The notes beneath the pieces are model-generated. The model had not been told where the DNA came from, searched no databases, and was given only the letters and a program-made list of their open reading frames with translations. From NCBI GenBank assembly GCA_028065135.1, contig JAPTWR010000025.1, positions 1 through 28,162 on the forward strand: 28,162 bases of DNA. The letters are read 5' to 3'. This stretch comes from Acidithiobacillus sp. (GTDB lineage: Bacteria; Pseudomonadota; Gammaproteobacteria; Acidithiobacillales; Acidithiobacillaceae). Of this stretch, positions 10,174 to 18,598 are shown piece after piece (position 1 is the stretch's first letter; every line of letters begins with the position of its first letter). The translations under genes and the position numbers were made by a program.

Positions 10174-10632
10174 TCATCCCGGCCGCTCCCAGCGCTCCCG
10201 AACAGGCACGGCACCTTCCGCACTCGCCAGAGAGGCCAGGATTGGGCAGTTTGCAACAGAACCGTGACCGGGACAGCACTCAGCCTGCTGCGCAAGGGCT
10301 GTGCGCATCCGTTGCAAGTCGGCGATTTTGAAATCAATTTCGGCAAGCTTTTGCGCGGTAAGGGCTTTGACCTCACCCATATCATTCTCGACACGGCTAC
10401 CGATATCCAGCAACTCCTTCACCTCTGCCAGAGAAAAGCCGAGATTCTGGGCACGCCGGATAAAACGCAGACGGGATTCCGCCTCAACATCGTACAGGCG
10501 ATAGTTGGACCGGGTCCGCTGCACCGGCTGGATGAGTCCAATCCGCTCGTAATAGCGCAAAGTCTCTGCGGCGAGCCCGGCTTCACGCGCCAAACGACCA
10601 ATAGTCACTGGGGGTTGCATATATATGTCCAT
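10174..10632 (-). CDS. MerR-family metal-type transcriptional regulator
   Basis: 152 residues. The N-terminal winged helix-turn-helix (about 8-75) has the family signature ETLRYYERIGLI and the RSNYRLY wing, followed by a long dimerisation helix (about 80-115) and a Cys-rich metal loop ECCPGHGSVANCPIL (Cys119, 120, 129). The CPG...NCPI pattern resembles CueR. At the position of CueR Ser77 (Cys in Zn/Hg sensors) this protein has Met85. That argues against a classical Zn(II) or Hg(II) site and leaves a monovalent coinage metal possible. No metal pump or chaperone gene is adjacent. The start may instead be the ATG at 10620, four codons in; both lack a clear RBS. It follows truD on the same strand but has its own promoter-like sequence. 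Confidence 0.9.
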   Translation of the reverse strand: MDIYMQPPVTIGRLAREAGLAAETLRYYERIGLIQPVQRTRSNYRLYDVEAESRLRFIRRAQNLGFSLAEVKELLDIGSRVENDMGEVKALTAQKLAEIDFKIADLQRMRTALAQQAECCPGHGSVANCPILASLASAEGAVPVRERWERPG

Positions 10633-10649
10633 CCGCTTAAATGACGCTT

Positions 10650-10672
10650 TTAAGCATATACTGTACGCTTAA
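10650..10672. promoter_or_regulatory. Dyad operator upstream of merR
   Basis: Inverted repeat TTAAGCATA-N5-TACGCTTAA, matching in eight of nine positions per arm, centred 29 bases before the merR start. A further half-site GCTTAA lies at 10635-10640. Size and symmetry fit a MerR-dimer binding site, so autoregulation is likely. It also lies between a weak plus-strand TTTAAG (10649-10654) and TATAGT (10674-10679) spaced by 19 bases, the odd spacing used by MerR-activated promoters. That promoter would only give a transcript antisense to truD. Confidence 0.5.
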
Positions 10673-10703
10673 GTATAGTGTCCATTGTAAAGCACCTAGT
10701 CAA
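10672..10703 (-). promoter_or_regulatory. Candidate merR promoter with 20-base spacer
   Basis: On the minus strand TTGACT (10698-10703) and TATACT (10672-10677) each match consensus in five of six bases and are separated by 20 bases. This is too long for normal sigma-70 use but typical of promoters that MerR proteins remodel. The -35 overlaps the last codons of truD. The dyad at 10650-10672 starts at the -10 and covers the expected start site. Confidence 0.4.
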
Positions 10704-11784
10704 CACCAGTGTCCAACCGCCGTACATCAGCCATTTCCTGGCCGAAAAGACCCTCCACACAGCTCGTGGCAAAGACTCCGGCGGGGAGAAAAAAACTCAG
10801 GACAAGGGTCTGCGCATCCTGCCAGTCGCTGGTCAGGGTCTCGGGACGCGCGCGCAGGGGCCGCCGGGCGGCATCCAGACCTTGTTCCGCAAGGCGTTGT
10901 GCCCAGCGCAGCCCATCGTCTCCCGCACCAGCGATGATGGGCCCGGCACTCAGGGCTGAGTTCTCTAGCGCAATGGCGGCGGCAGTCGGTGCCAACCCAC
11001 CGCGACCCGGTAAAGGGCCGGTGGGATGCAGGTCCCAGTCGGTGGCGCGCGCCTGCAAATCAGACAGATCGTCGTCTGCCGCCAAGAAAATGCTGTGCGA
11101 GCCCACCAGTTGCACGATCTCGCCCGGCAAAATCTGCGCCCAGTTCGCTTGCCGCACCCGTTCAGCGAGGACCAGGTTGAACAGAGCAGAGCGGGCGGCG
11201 GACCAGAGCAGGCCACGCCGATGGCGGTCTATCCGCATCGGCTGCCCAGATAGCAGTCGCGCGGCTTCCTGCAGATTACGATGCCCGAAACGCTGAGCAC
11301 CGAAATAGTTGGGGAACCCCTCCTTCATGAGACTTTGCAGGCGAGCGTCCCAGAGACTGCGCGCTCCCGTGGTAGCACGCAAAACGAGCCGGAAGTGATT
11401 ACCACGCAATACGCCTCGACGCAATTTACGGTCATGGCGGCTGATCTGCTGAAAATGCAGGCTGCCATCTTCCAGGCTAGCCCAGTCCGGATCGGGCCCC
11501 GGCATGGCCGGCACCGTAAAACTCTGCCGGGTAATGGCATGGCGATCCTTGAGACCGGCAAAGCCCACATCGCGCACCGCCACCCCCGCACAGTGCGCCA
11601 GGCGGTTGGCCACATCCTGGGTATTGAGGCCGCGCTTCTCCACCACCAGCCAGTGATGGGCGCCTGAACCAGATGCGGTAAAGGGCAGCAGTTCCGTGAC
11701 CTGAAAGTCTTCCGGAGTCTGTCGCAATTCGGCGCCGAGCAGGCCGCCCTCTGCGGGATAGATGCGCGGCGGACTTTCAGGCAT
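10696..11784 (-). CDS. truD: tRNA pseudouridine(13) synthase TruD
   Basis: 362 residues, close to E. coli TruD (349). It converts U13 of tRNA-Glu and related tRNAs to pseudouridine. The catalytic signature [11 protein letters not shown] places Asp80 at exactly the same residue number as the E. coli nucleophile. NYFGAQRFG, the other strongly conserved TruD motif, follows near 158-166, and the N-terminal TPEDFQVTE matches the family. The ATG overlaps the end of ispF by eight bases. The order ispD-ispF-truD is the same as in E. coli, but surE does not follow; a MerR gene does. Confidence 0.95.
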   Translation of the reverse strand: MPESPPRIYPAEGGLLGAELRQTPEDFQVTELLPFTASGSGAHHWLVVEKRGLNTQDVANRLAHCAGVAVRDVGFAGLKDRHAITRQSFTVPAMPGPDPDWASLEDGSLHFQQISRHDRKLRRGVLRGNHFRLVLRATTGARSLWDARLQSLMKEGFPNYFGAQRFGHRNLQEAARLLSGQPMRIDRHRRGLLWSAARSALFNLVLAERVRQANWAQILPGEIVQLVGSHSIFLAADDDLSDLQARATDWDLHPTGPLPGRGGLAPTAAAIALENSALSAGPIIAGAGDDGLRWAQRLAEQGLDAARRPLRARPETLTSDWQDAQTLVLSFFLPAGVFATSCVEGLFGQEMADVRRLDTGVD

Positions 11785-12256
11785 GTTGAATCAGAACGAC
11801 GGCATGGGCGGCAATGCCTTCACCCCGACCGGTGTAGCCCAATTGCTCGGTGGTGGTCGCTTTGATGTTGATCGCATCAAGCTCCACGGCGAGGTCGGCA
11901 GCAATATAGGCGCGCATCTGCGGGATGTGAGGTGCCAATTTGGGACGCTGACAGACAATGGTCGCGTCCACATTACCCACCGAAAAACCTTGCCCCTGAA
12001 CCAACTGGTGACAATGCCGGAGCAGGAGCCGGGAATCCGCGCCCGCGAAACGGACGTCGGTGTCTGGAAAATGGCGACCGATGTCGCCCAGGGCAGCCGC
12101 CCCCAACAGGGCATCGCAGATGGCGTGAAGGAGCACATCGGCATCGGAGTGGCCGGCCAGGCCGAATTTGTAGGGGACCGTCACGCCACCGAGAACAAGG
12201 GGTCTACCCGTCACCAACGCATGCACGTCAAAGCCATGACCGATACGCAGTTGCAT
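11777..12256 (-). CDS. ispF: 2-C-methyl-D-erythritol 2,4-cyclodiphosphate synthase
   Basis: 159 residues, the standard length. Fifth enzyme of the MEP isoprenoid pathway, cyclising CDP-ME 2-phosphate and releasing CMP. The metal-binding residues are in GHGFDVH (Asp10, His12) and HSDADVLLH (His44). [10 protein letters not shown] and the C-terminal [17 protein letters not shown] are the family signatures. It starts five bases after the ispD stop and overlaps truD at its end, so the three are translated from one message. Confidence 0.97.
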   Translation of the reverse strand: MQLRIGHGFDVHALVTGRPLVLGGVTVPYKFGLAGHSDADVLLHAICDALLGAAALGDIGRHFPDTDVRFAGADSRLLLRHCHQLVQGQGFSVGNVDATIVCQRPKLAPHIPQMRAYIAADLAVELDAINIKATTTEQLGYTGRGEGIAAHAVVLIQHA

Positions 12257-12261
12257 GGGGG

Positions 12262-12975
12262 TTATCCTTCTTCATCACGAGCCGCAAGAACGGCGGCAGC
12301 CAACACGAGATCATCCCGCAGGGTGACTTTGATATTGTCACCATGTCCATGAATCAAACGGGGGCGCCAACCCCGCCATTCCATCGCCGAAGCCTCATCG
12401 GTAATCTGCAGATTCTGTTCGCACGCCGCTTCCAGGGCAGCCAGCAGGGCGCCGAGGGGAAAGGCCTGGGGTGTGAGAGCACGCCACAGCCCCTCACGAT
12501 CTACGGTGCCCACGGAGTGAGTATTCTCAGCGCGCTTCAGTGTATCGGCAAGCGGTACGGCGAGAAGCGCACCTTGGGGCGAATCCGCCAGGCTGTCGAG
12601 CAAGAGTAACAGGTCTTCGCGACGCAGACAGGGCCGGGCGGCGTCATGCACCAGCACCCAGTCGGACACCGCTGCCCCCTGCCGCAGCAGCGCCTCCAGA
12701 CCGAGGCGCACCGAATCCGCACGCCGAGCACCGCCGACGACAGGGGACAGGAACGGTTCCTGCGTGGGTCCCAGCAACTCCCGCCAGCCTCCGGTCGCAA
12801 TATCCTCGCCCGGCAGAACCAACTGAATGCCCGCAACACGCGGCTCCCGAAAAAAAACCGCCAGGGTATGGGCAATGACGGGACGGCCGCGCAGCAGCAC
12901 GTACTGCTTGGCCTGCGCCGCCCCAAACCGCTGTCCCCGGCCTCCCGCCGGGATCACCACCCAGACGCGCTCCAT
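12262..12975 (-). CDS. ispD: 2-C-methyl-D-erythritol 4-phosphate cytidylyltransferase
   Basis: 237 residues. It transfers CMP from CTP to MEP in the MEP pathway. The N-terminal nucleotide-binding loop [17 protein letters not shown] (9-25) carries the Gly-rich, Arg and Lys pattern of Isp[11 protein letters not shown] and the [10 protein letters not shown] segment near the C-terminus are also typical. The ATG at 12975 has a strong GGGGAGGG about six bases upstream; the frame is open to 13116 but the extra 47 residues look non-native. It is divergent from mfd across 157 bases and leads ispD-ispF-truD. Confidence 0.96.
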   Translation of the reverse strand: MERVWVVIPAGGRGQRFGAAQAKQYVLLRGRPVIAHTLAVFFREPRVAGIQLVLPGEDIATGGWRELLGPTQEPFLSPVVGGARRADSVRLGLEALLRQGAAVSDWVLVHDAARPCLRREDLLLLLDSLADSPQGALLAVPLADTLKRAENTHSVGTVDREGLWRALTPQAFPLGALLAALEAACEQNLQITDEASAMEWRGWRPRLIHGHGDNIKVTLRDDLVLAAAVLAARDEEG

Positions 12976-13044
12976 ATAACCCTCCCCCCGAACATTATGG
13001 ACCAAAACTGCAAACCCGAAGTATCCGCAGTCTTTAGGGGGGGT

Positions 13045-13070
13045 GCAAGAAAGCGACGCCGCTTTTTTGC
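13045..13070. other. Hairpin between divergent ispD and mfd
   Basis: GCAAGAAAGCG-ACGC-CGCTTTTTTGC forms an 11-bp stem with a single G:T pair and a 4-base loop. The T-run is in the 3' arm on the plus strand, which resembles a terminator, but no plus-strand gene lies upstream. It separates the mfd promoter region (to the right) from the ispD leader (to the left), and may insulate the divergent pair or block leftover antisense transcription. Confidence 0.5.
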
Positions 13071-13072
13071 AG

Positions 13073-13100
13073 TTTCCACAGCGCCCCTTTACACTATAGC
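13073..13100 (+). promoter_or_regulatory. Candidate mfd promoter
   Basis: TTTCCA (13073-13078) and TATAGC (13095-13100) with a 16-base spacer. The -10 is good and the -35 weak. The transcript would start about 25 bases before the TTG start of mfd. No better pair is seen in the 157-base divergent gap. Confidence 0.35.
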
Positions 13101-13132
13101 CCTTCAGAGTCCCCACATAAGATCAGATATTC

Positions 13133-16100
13133 TTGGATCGAAGTCTTTTTCTCGGCACCCCGCCGCGCGTCGGAGCGGCACGCGCATTTAGTCAACTCTA
13201 CGGTGCCGCGGATAGCTGGCTGGCGGCGCAGATGGCACGCCAGTGGCAGCGTCCGCTGCTGATTTTGCTGCCGAACGCCCGCGACGTGGAGGAATGGCAG
13301 CGCGAATGGCGCTTTTTCGCACCAGACTTGCCAACGCCGCTGATTTTCCCGGACCGCGAAATTCTGCCCTATGATCGCCTGGCGCCGCCGGCCGATGCCA
13401 CAGCCACCCGGCTGGCCACCCTTGCCGCTCTGCCGGACTGGCGTGGCGTTTGCCTCGCTCCCCTGTCCGCCGTCCTGCAACGCCTGCCACCGCGTAGTTT
13501 TCTCGACCAGCACGCTTTTGTCCTCGCCGTGGGTGACCACCTGAATCCGGAAGGTTTTCGTCAACGCCTGATCGATGCTGGCTATCGCAATGTCAGCGAG
13601 GTCTCGGAAGCTGGCGAATTGGCCTGGCGCGGCGGAATCATCGATCTCTTTCCCAGTGGCAGCGCCCTACCCTACCGCATTGAACTCTTCGATACCGTGG
13701 TAGAAAGCATCCGTGCCTTCGATCCGGAAACCCAGCGTACCCAGCAAAAAGTCGAGCGAGTCTCTCTGCTCCCGGCGCGGGAGGTGCCGGTGGACACTGC
13801 CGCACTGCAGGAATTTCGCAGCCAGTTCCGCGCCCGCTTCAGCGGTGATCCACAGCGTGCCGAGATTTATCGGACAGCCAACCGTGGACAGGTCCCCCAA
13901 GGGGCTGAGCATTATCTCCCGTTATTTTTCCCCCAGAGCAGCCATCTGCTCATGCACTTCGCCAAAGATGGTATCGTCTTTCTACCCCCCGGCCTGGAGA
14001 CATCCGCCCGGCACATTCGCCAGGACTGGCATGAGCGGCATGAGGAGCGGGCCCACGACACGTCTTATCCCATACTATCCCCCGACGAACTCCTCTTAAC
14101 CCCCGGTGAATGGGAAGACATCCTGCGCGGTCGTGCGCTGGTGCATGGTCAAACGGAAGGCGACGGAGAGCGTCTACTGACAGCCCCCCTACCTGATCTG
14201 CACGGCACACCGGAAGCGCCATTGGCCGCGCTCGACGTTTTTCTGCGCCACCTGCCCACAGAGGGCCGGGTCATTCTCGCGGCAGAATCGCCAGGCCGTC
14301 AGGAGGCACTCTCAGAACGCCTCGGCAAAACGGGGCTGCTTCCTGCCCGTGTCCATGACTGGCCGGAGTTCCTGGGGGGCACAGAACGGATCGCCATCAC
14401 CGTGGCGCCCCTGGAACGCGGCCTGCTCATCAAGGAAAATGGCCTGGTCAGACTGGCGTTGATCTCCGAGGCACAGATTTTCGGCGACCGCGTCTTTGCC
14501 CAACGGCGCAGCGCCCATACCCGACAGCGTAGCGTCGAGGGTCTGGTCCGTGATCTCGGCGATTTACAGTCGAATGACCCCGTCACCCACGAAGAATACG
14601 GCATCGGCCGTTTTCAGGGCTTGGCCACGCCCTTTGCGGCGCAGGGCGATATCAACGAATACGTGGTCCTGGAGTACGCTAACGGCGATCTCGTCTACGT
14701 CCCGGCGGATCATCTGGATCGTATCACCCGTTACGTGGGTAACGGTGCAACGGAGCCGGTGCTCTCCCGTCTGGGCAGCAATCACTGGGAAAAGGCAAAA
14801 GCCAAGGCGCGACAGAAGGCGATTGATGCCGCCACCGAGCTGCTGGATATCTATGCCCGGCGCGCGGCGCGCGCCGGGCGGGCTTTTCCCGCCCCGGACG
14901 ACGCCTACTGGGAGTTCGTGTCCCGTTTTCCCTTTGAGGAAACTCCGGATCAGCAGCAGGCCATCGACGCCGTCATTAGCGACATGACCAGTCCCCACCC
15001 CATGGATCGCCTGGTCTGCGGCGATGTGGGCTTCGGCAAAACGGAGGTGGCACTCCGCGCGGCTTTCCTGGCGGCGCACGGCGGTACACAGGTGGCTGTG
15101 CTGGTACCCACCACCCTCCTCGCCCAGCAGCATTACAAAAATTTTCAGGATCGCTGTGCCGGACTGCCCCTGCGCGTGGAAGTGCTCTCCCGTTTCCAGG
15201 GCACCAAAGCGCACAAGCAGGTGCTCGCCGCCGTGGCCGCCGGGGAGGTGAATATCCTCATCGGCACCCATCGTTTGCTGCAAAAGGATGTCACCTTCCA
15301 CGATCTGGGTCTGCTGATTCTCGACGAGGAGCACCGCTTCGGCGTACGTCAAAAGGAACGAATCAAGGCCCTGCGCGCCGAGGTGGATATTCTCACCCTG
15401 ACCGCCACGCCGATTCCCCGCACCCTGAATCTCTCCCTCGCCGGTCTGCGCGACTTATCCATCATCGCCACCCCACCCCAGCGTCGCCAGCCAGTGCGCA
15501 CCTTTGTCCAGATCTGGGATGACGCCACAGTGGTTGAGGCCTGCCAACGCGAAATGCATCGCGGTGGTCAGGTGTACTTCTTGCACAATGAAGTGCGCGA
15601 CATCGAGCGCATGGCCACCACCCTGCGCCGCCTGCTGCCCGACGCCCGTCTGCGCGTCGCCCATGGCCAGATGCCCGAAAGCGAACTGGAAGCGGTGATG
15701 CTGGATTTTTATCACCAACGCTTCGACATACTCCTCAGCACCACCATTATCGAATCCGGCATCGACAATCCGCACGCCAACACCATCCTCATCAATCGTG
15801 CCGATAAATTCGGGCTCGCCCAGCTCCATCAATTGCGTGGCCGCGTGGGGCGCTCGCATCAGCGCGCCTACGCTTATTTGTTCACCCCGGACCCACGCGC
15901 CATGAGCAACGATGCCCGGCGCCGTCTGGACGCCATCCAGTCTCTGGAGGACCTTGGTGTCGGCTTCGCACTGGCGAGCCACGATCTGGAAATCCGCGGG
16001 GCTGGTGAGCTGCTCGGTGAAGAGCAGAGTGGGCATATGGATGAGATCGGCTTCACCCTCTTCATGGAATGGCTGAACGATGCGGTAGAGGCCATCCGTG

Positions 16101-16576
16101 CCGGACGCGATCCCCACAGTCTCGAAGATCGACGCGCCAACGGTCCGGAAATCCATCTCAACACCCCGGCGCTCATCCCCGACGATTACCTGCCGGATGT
16201 ACACCTGCGCCTGCAATTCTATAAACGCCTCAGCGATGTGCGCAGCGATGCCGCGATCGGAGAAATCATGGTGGAGATGATTGACCGCTTCGGACCCATT
16301 CCTGCGCCCACCCGCACCTTGCTCTGTCAGACCCAGTTACGGCTGCTGGCCACCCAAATCGGCATCGAACAGATCGACGCCGGCCCCGCCGGTGCTCGTC
16401 TGCAATTCGCCGCCGAAAATCAGGTGGCTCCTGAAAAAATCATCCAGCTCATCCAGCAGCCCCACAGCATCTACCAACTGGACGGCGAGCACCGCCTGCG
16501 CATTCGCCACGACCTGCCCGATGGCGAAGCGCGCTGTCAGGAATTATTGCAACTCATCGACCAACTAAGGATTTAG
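13133..16576 (+). CDS. mfd: Transcription-repair coupling factor Mfd (TTG start)
   Basis: 1147 residues, the same size as E. coli Mfd (1148) and alignable throughout. It pushes stalled RNA polymerase off DNA lesions and recruits UvrA. The UvrB-like N-terminal module includes FPDREILPYD and LDQHAFVLAVGD, and the RNA-polymerase interaction domain begins near EEYGIGRFQG. The motor has Walker A GDVGFGKTE, the DEEH box in LILDEEHRFGV, TATPIPRTLN, and a C-terminal helicase lobe with GRVGRSHQ. A D7 domain ends the protein. The start is TTG: an in-frame TAA lies four codons upstream (13118-13120) and no ATG or GTG intervenes, so TTG at 13133 best preserves the N-terminus. The RBS is weak. serB follows after two bases. 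Confidence 0.96.
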   Translation: MDRSLFLGTPPRVGAARAFSQLYGAADSWLAAQMARQWQRPLLILLPNARDVEEWQREWRFFAPDLPTPLIFPDREILPYDRLAPPADATATRLATLAALPDWRGVCLAPLSAVLQRLPPRSFLDQHAFVLAVGDHLNPEGFRQRLIDAGYRNVSEVSEAGELAWRGGIIDLFPSGSALPYRIELFDTVVESIRAFDPETQRTQQKVERVSLLPAREVPVDTAALQEFRSQFRARFSGDPQRAEIYRTANRGQVPQGAEHYLPLFFPQSSHLLMHFAKDGIVFLPPGLETSARHIRQDWHERHEERAHDTSYPILSPDELLLTPGEWEDILRGRALVHGQTEGDGERLLTAPLPDLHGTPEAPLAALDVFLRHLPTEGRVILAAESPGRQEALSERLGKTGLLPARVHDWPEFLGGTERIAITVAPLERGLLIKENGLVRLALISEAQIFGDRVFAQRRSAHTRQRSVEGLVRDLGDLQSNDPVTHEEYGIGRFQGLATPFAAQGDINEYVVLEYANGDLVYVPADHLDRITRYVGNGATEPVLSRLGSNHWEKAKAKARQKAIDAATELLDIYARRAARAGRAFPAPDDAYWEFVSRFPFEETPDQQQAIDAVISDMTSPHPMDRLVCGDVGFGKTEVALRAAFLAAHGGTQVAVLVPTTLLAQQHYKNFQDRCAGLPLRVEVLSRFQGTKAHKQVLAAVAAGEVNILIGTHRLLQKDVTFHDLGLLILDEEHRFGVRQKERIKALRAEVDILTLTATPIPRTLNLSLAGLRDLSIIATPPQRRQPVRTFVQIWDDATVVEACQREMHRGGQVYFLHNEVRDIERMATTLRRLLPDARLRVAHGQMPESELEAVMLDFYHQRFDILLSTTIIESGIDNPHANTILINRADKFGLAQLHQLRGRVGRSHQRAYAYLFTPDPRAMSNDARRRLDAIQSLEDLGVGFALASHDLEIRGAGELLGEEQSGHMDEIGFTLFMEWLNDAVEAIRAGRDPHSLEDRRANGPEIHLNTPALIPDDYLPDVHLRLQFYKRLSDVRSDAAIGEIMVEMIDRFGPIPAPTRTLLCQTQLRLLATQIGIEQIDAGPAGARLQFAAENQVAPEKIIQLIQQPHSIYQLDGEHRLRIRHDLPDGEARCQELLQLIDQLRI

Positions 16577-16578
16577 CC

Positions 16579-17697
16579 ATGAGCAGTACGCGCCTCGCCA
16601 TTCTCAGTCCCGCCCCACGCGGCCCCATGAGCCTGCCGGCCAGCATGGGCCAACTGGTGGCGGATGTGGAAAGCCACCAGGAAGTTTGGGGCTGCTGGCT
16701 GCAAAGCTGGGATTTGCCGGTCACCGTCGGCGAAATCGCCCCCTTCCTCGACGAACTCGCGCGCCAGGCCCTGCATCAGGAGCGAGAAGTGATCTGGGCT
16801 CCTATGAGCAGCGCCAGCAGTGCTGTACGTCTGGTGCTGCATGGTGCGGCACAACCCGAGGCACTGCGCCGGGCACTGACCACCCTGCATCTGCAAAGCT
16901 TTATGCCGGGTCGCGTGCTCCATTGCCAGGGAGACGATCTGGCCATCGTCCTGCACGGTCCCAGCGGTCCCTTGGGCGCCAGCAACCACCGTCTCATTGA
17001 AGCCCTGGAAGGTGTCTTTCTGGATGTTGCCGTGACGCCGCTCTGGGCTAAGGGTCATTTCCGATTATTGCTGGCCGATATGGACTCGACCTTGATCGAC
17101 ATTGAATGCATTGATGAAATGGCCGACCATCTTGGTCTCAGGCGCCAGGTCTCCGCCATCACCGAACGCTCCATGGCGGGCGAACTGGATTTTCAAACCT
17201 CCCTGCGCGAGCGGGTGCGCCTGCTGGCCGGGACACCCGCGAGCACCATCGACACCATCATCCGTGAGCGCTTGCGGCTCAGCCCCGGCGCCCGTGAACT
17301 GGTGGCAGCGGCCAAGGCCCAAGGCGTGGAGGTCGGTGTCGTATCCGGCGGCTTCACCCAGTTTACCCGCCACCTGCAAGAAACGCTGGACCTCGACTAC
17401 GCCTTCGCCAATACCCTGGAGATCATCGACGGGCAAATCACCGGCCAAGTGCTCGGAGACATCGTCGATGCCGCCGCCAAGGCCGACCTCCTCGACCTGC
17501 TGGCCCTCAATCTGGGCACCGATGCCAGTCATTGCATCGCTATTGGTGATGGTGCCAATGACCTGCCCATGATCCGCAAGGCTGGAGTTGGCATTGCCTA
17601 TCACGCTAAAACAGTCGTCCGCGCTCAGGCGGATTTTCAAATTCGCTATGGGGGTCTCGACACAGCATCTACCTATCTCGGCTGGGGCAACATCTGA
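16579..17697 (+). CDS. serB: Phosphoserine phosphatase SerB
   Basis: 372 residues. It removes phosphate from phosphoserine in the last step of serine synthesis. The HAD-family motifs are all present: DMDST at 167-171 (nucleophile and acid), VSGGFTQF (motif II Ser), a Lys in the AAKADLL segment, and GDGANDLPM (motif IV metal ligands). The N-terminal 160 residues form a regulatory-type extension of the kind seen in SerB proteins with ACT-like domains, but I cannot recognise an ACT motif in it. It is longer than E. coli SerB (322). It starts two bases after mfd, so the two are cotranscribed. Confidence 0.94.
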   Translation: MSSTRLAILSPAPRGPMSLPASMGQLVADVESHQEVWGCWLQSWDLPVTVGEIAPFLDELARQALHQEREVIWAPMSSASSAVRLVLHGAAQPEALRRALTTLHLQSFMPGRVLHCQGDDLAIVLHGPSGPLGASNHRLIEALEGVFLDVAVTPLWAKGHFRLLLADMDSTLIDIECIDEMADHLGLRRQVSAITERSMAGELDFQTSLRERVRLLAGTPASTIDTIIRERLRLSPGARELVAAAKAQGVEVGVVSGGFTQFTRHLQETLDLDYAFANTLEIIDGQITGQVLGDIVDAAAKADLLDLLALNLGTDASHCIAIGDGANDLPMIRKAGVGIAYHAKTVVRAQADFQIRYGGLDTASTYLGWGNI

Positions 17698-17728
17698 GAT
17701 CCGCACTCTGATAGCCGCCGTTTGATAC

Positions 17729-17757
17729 TTGATTTTGTTTTAGACTACGTCTACCAT
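17729..17757 (+). promoter_or_regulatory. Candidate prx-grx promoter with small dyad
   Basis: TTGATT (17729-17734) and TACCAT (17752-17757), each four of six to consensus, with a 17-base spacer. A perfect inverted repeat TAGAC-N3-GTCTA (17741-17753) sits in the spacer and touches the -10, a position suited to repressor or redox-regulator binding. The regulator is unknown. Confidence 0.4.
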
Positions 17758-17789
17758 CAGTCCTATGCAGCATCCACAGGAGACTTAAG

Positions 17790-18539
17790 ATGAAACTGAC
17801 CAGTATAGAAGGCCAAAGCGTCCCCCAGACCGTATTCCGCACCCGCGCCAACCATCAGTGGCGCGACGTCAGCAGCACCGAGCTTTTCAAGGACAAGACC
17901 GTGATCGTGTTCTCACTGCCCGGCGCCTATACCCCGACCTGTTCCTCCAGCCATCTGCCGCGCTACAACGAGCTCGCACCCACTTTTCGCGCCAACGGTG
18001 TTGATGACATCCTCTGCATATCGGTAAATGACGCCTTCGTCATGGACGCCTGGGCCAAAGAACTTGCCGTCGAAAACATCCATTTGATTCCCGATGGCAA
18101 TGCAGAATTTACCAACGGCATGGGTATGCTGGTGGACAAAAGCGACCTGGGCTTTGGCAAACGTTCCTGGCGCTACTCCATGCTGGTGAAAAATGGCGTG
18201 ATCGAAAAAATGTTTATCGAGCCCGACAAGCCTGGTGACCCCTTTGAGGTTTCCGACGCAGACACCATGCTTCACTACATCAATCCTGAAGCACGCGACC
18301 CCGAATTCGTCACCGTCTTCACCCGCGAAGGCTGCCCGCACTGTGCCCGCGCCAAGGCACTGTTAAAGGCACACGATATGACATTTGAAGAAATCAAAAC
18401 GGGTATGGGAACCGGCGTCAGTTCGCGGACTATTCGTGCTGTGAGCGGACACTCCACCGTACCCCAGGTCTTTATCGGCGGCAAACACATCGGCGGTGCC
18501 GACGATCTGGAGAAATATTTCAGCTGTCTTCCCCACTGA
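17790..18539 (+). CDS. Peroxiredoxin-glutaredoxin fusion (hybrid Prx5)
   Basis: 249 residues joining two domains. Residues 1-165 are a Prx5-type peroxiredoxin with the peroxidatic cysteine Cys51 in PGAYTPTCSSSHLP. Residues 172-249 are a glutaredoxin with CPHC at 182-185, TVPQVFI at 223-229 and the glutathione-binding GG-x-DDL near the end. Such hybrids reduce peroxides and use their own glutaredoxin domain to draw electrons from glutathione, as in Haemophilus influenzae and Neisseria. The active site is CPHC where many glutaredoxins have CPYC or CPFC. A strong RBS (AGGAG) precedes the ATG. Glutathione reductase follows 59 bases downstream on the same strand and would regenerate GSH. Confidence 0.95.
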   Translation: MKLTSIEGQSVPQTVFRTRANHQWRDVSSTELFKDKTVIVFSLPGAYTPTCSSSHLPRYNELAPTFRANGVDDILCISVNDAFVMDAWAKELAVENIHLIPDGNAEFTNGMGMLVDKSDLGFGKRSWRYSMLVKNGVIEKMFIEPDKPGDPFEVSDADTMLHYINPEARDPEFVTVFTREGCPHCARAKALLKAHDMTFEEIKTGMGTGVSSRTIRAVSGHSTVPQVFIGGKHIGGADDLEKYFSCLPH

Positions 18540-18598
18540 AACACATGTCACGGAGAGGACGGCCCACCCTCACCAACACCCAGCAAAAGCGAGATGCC

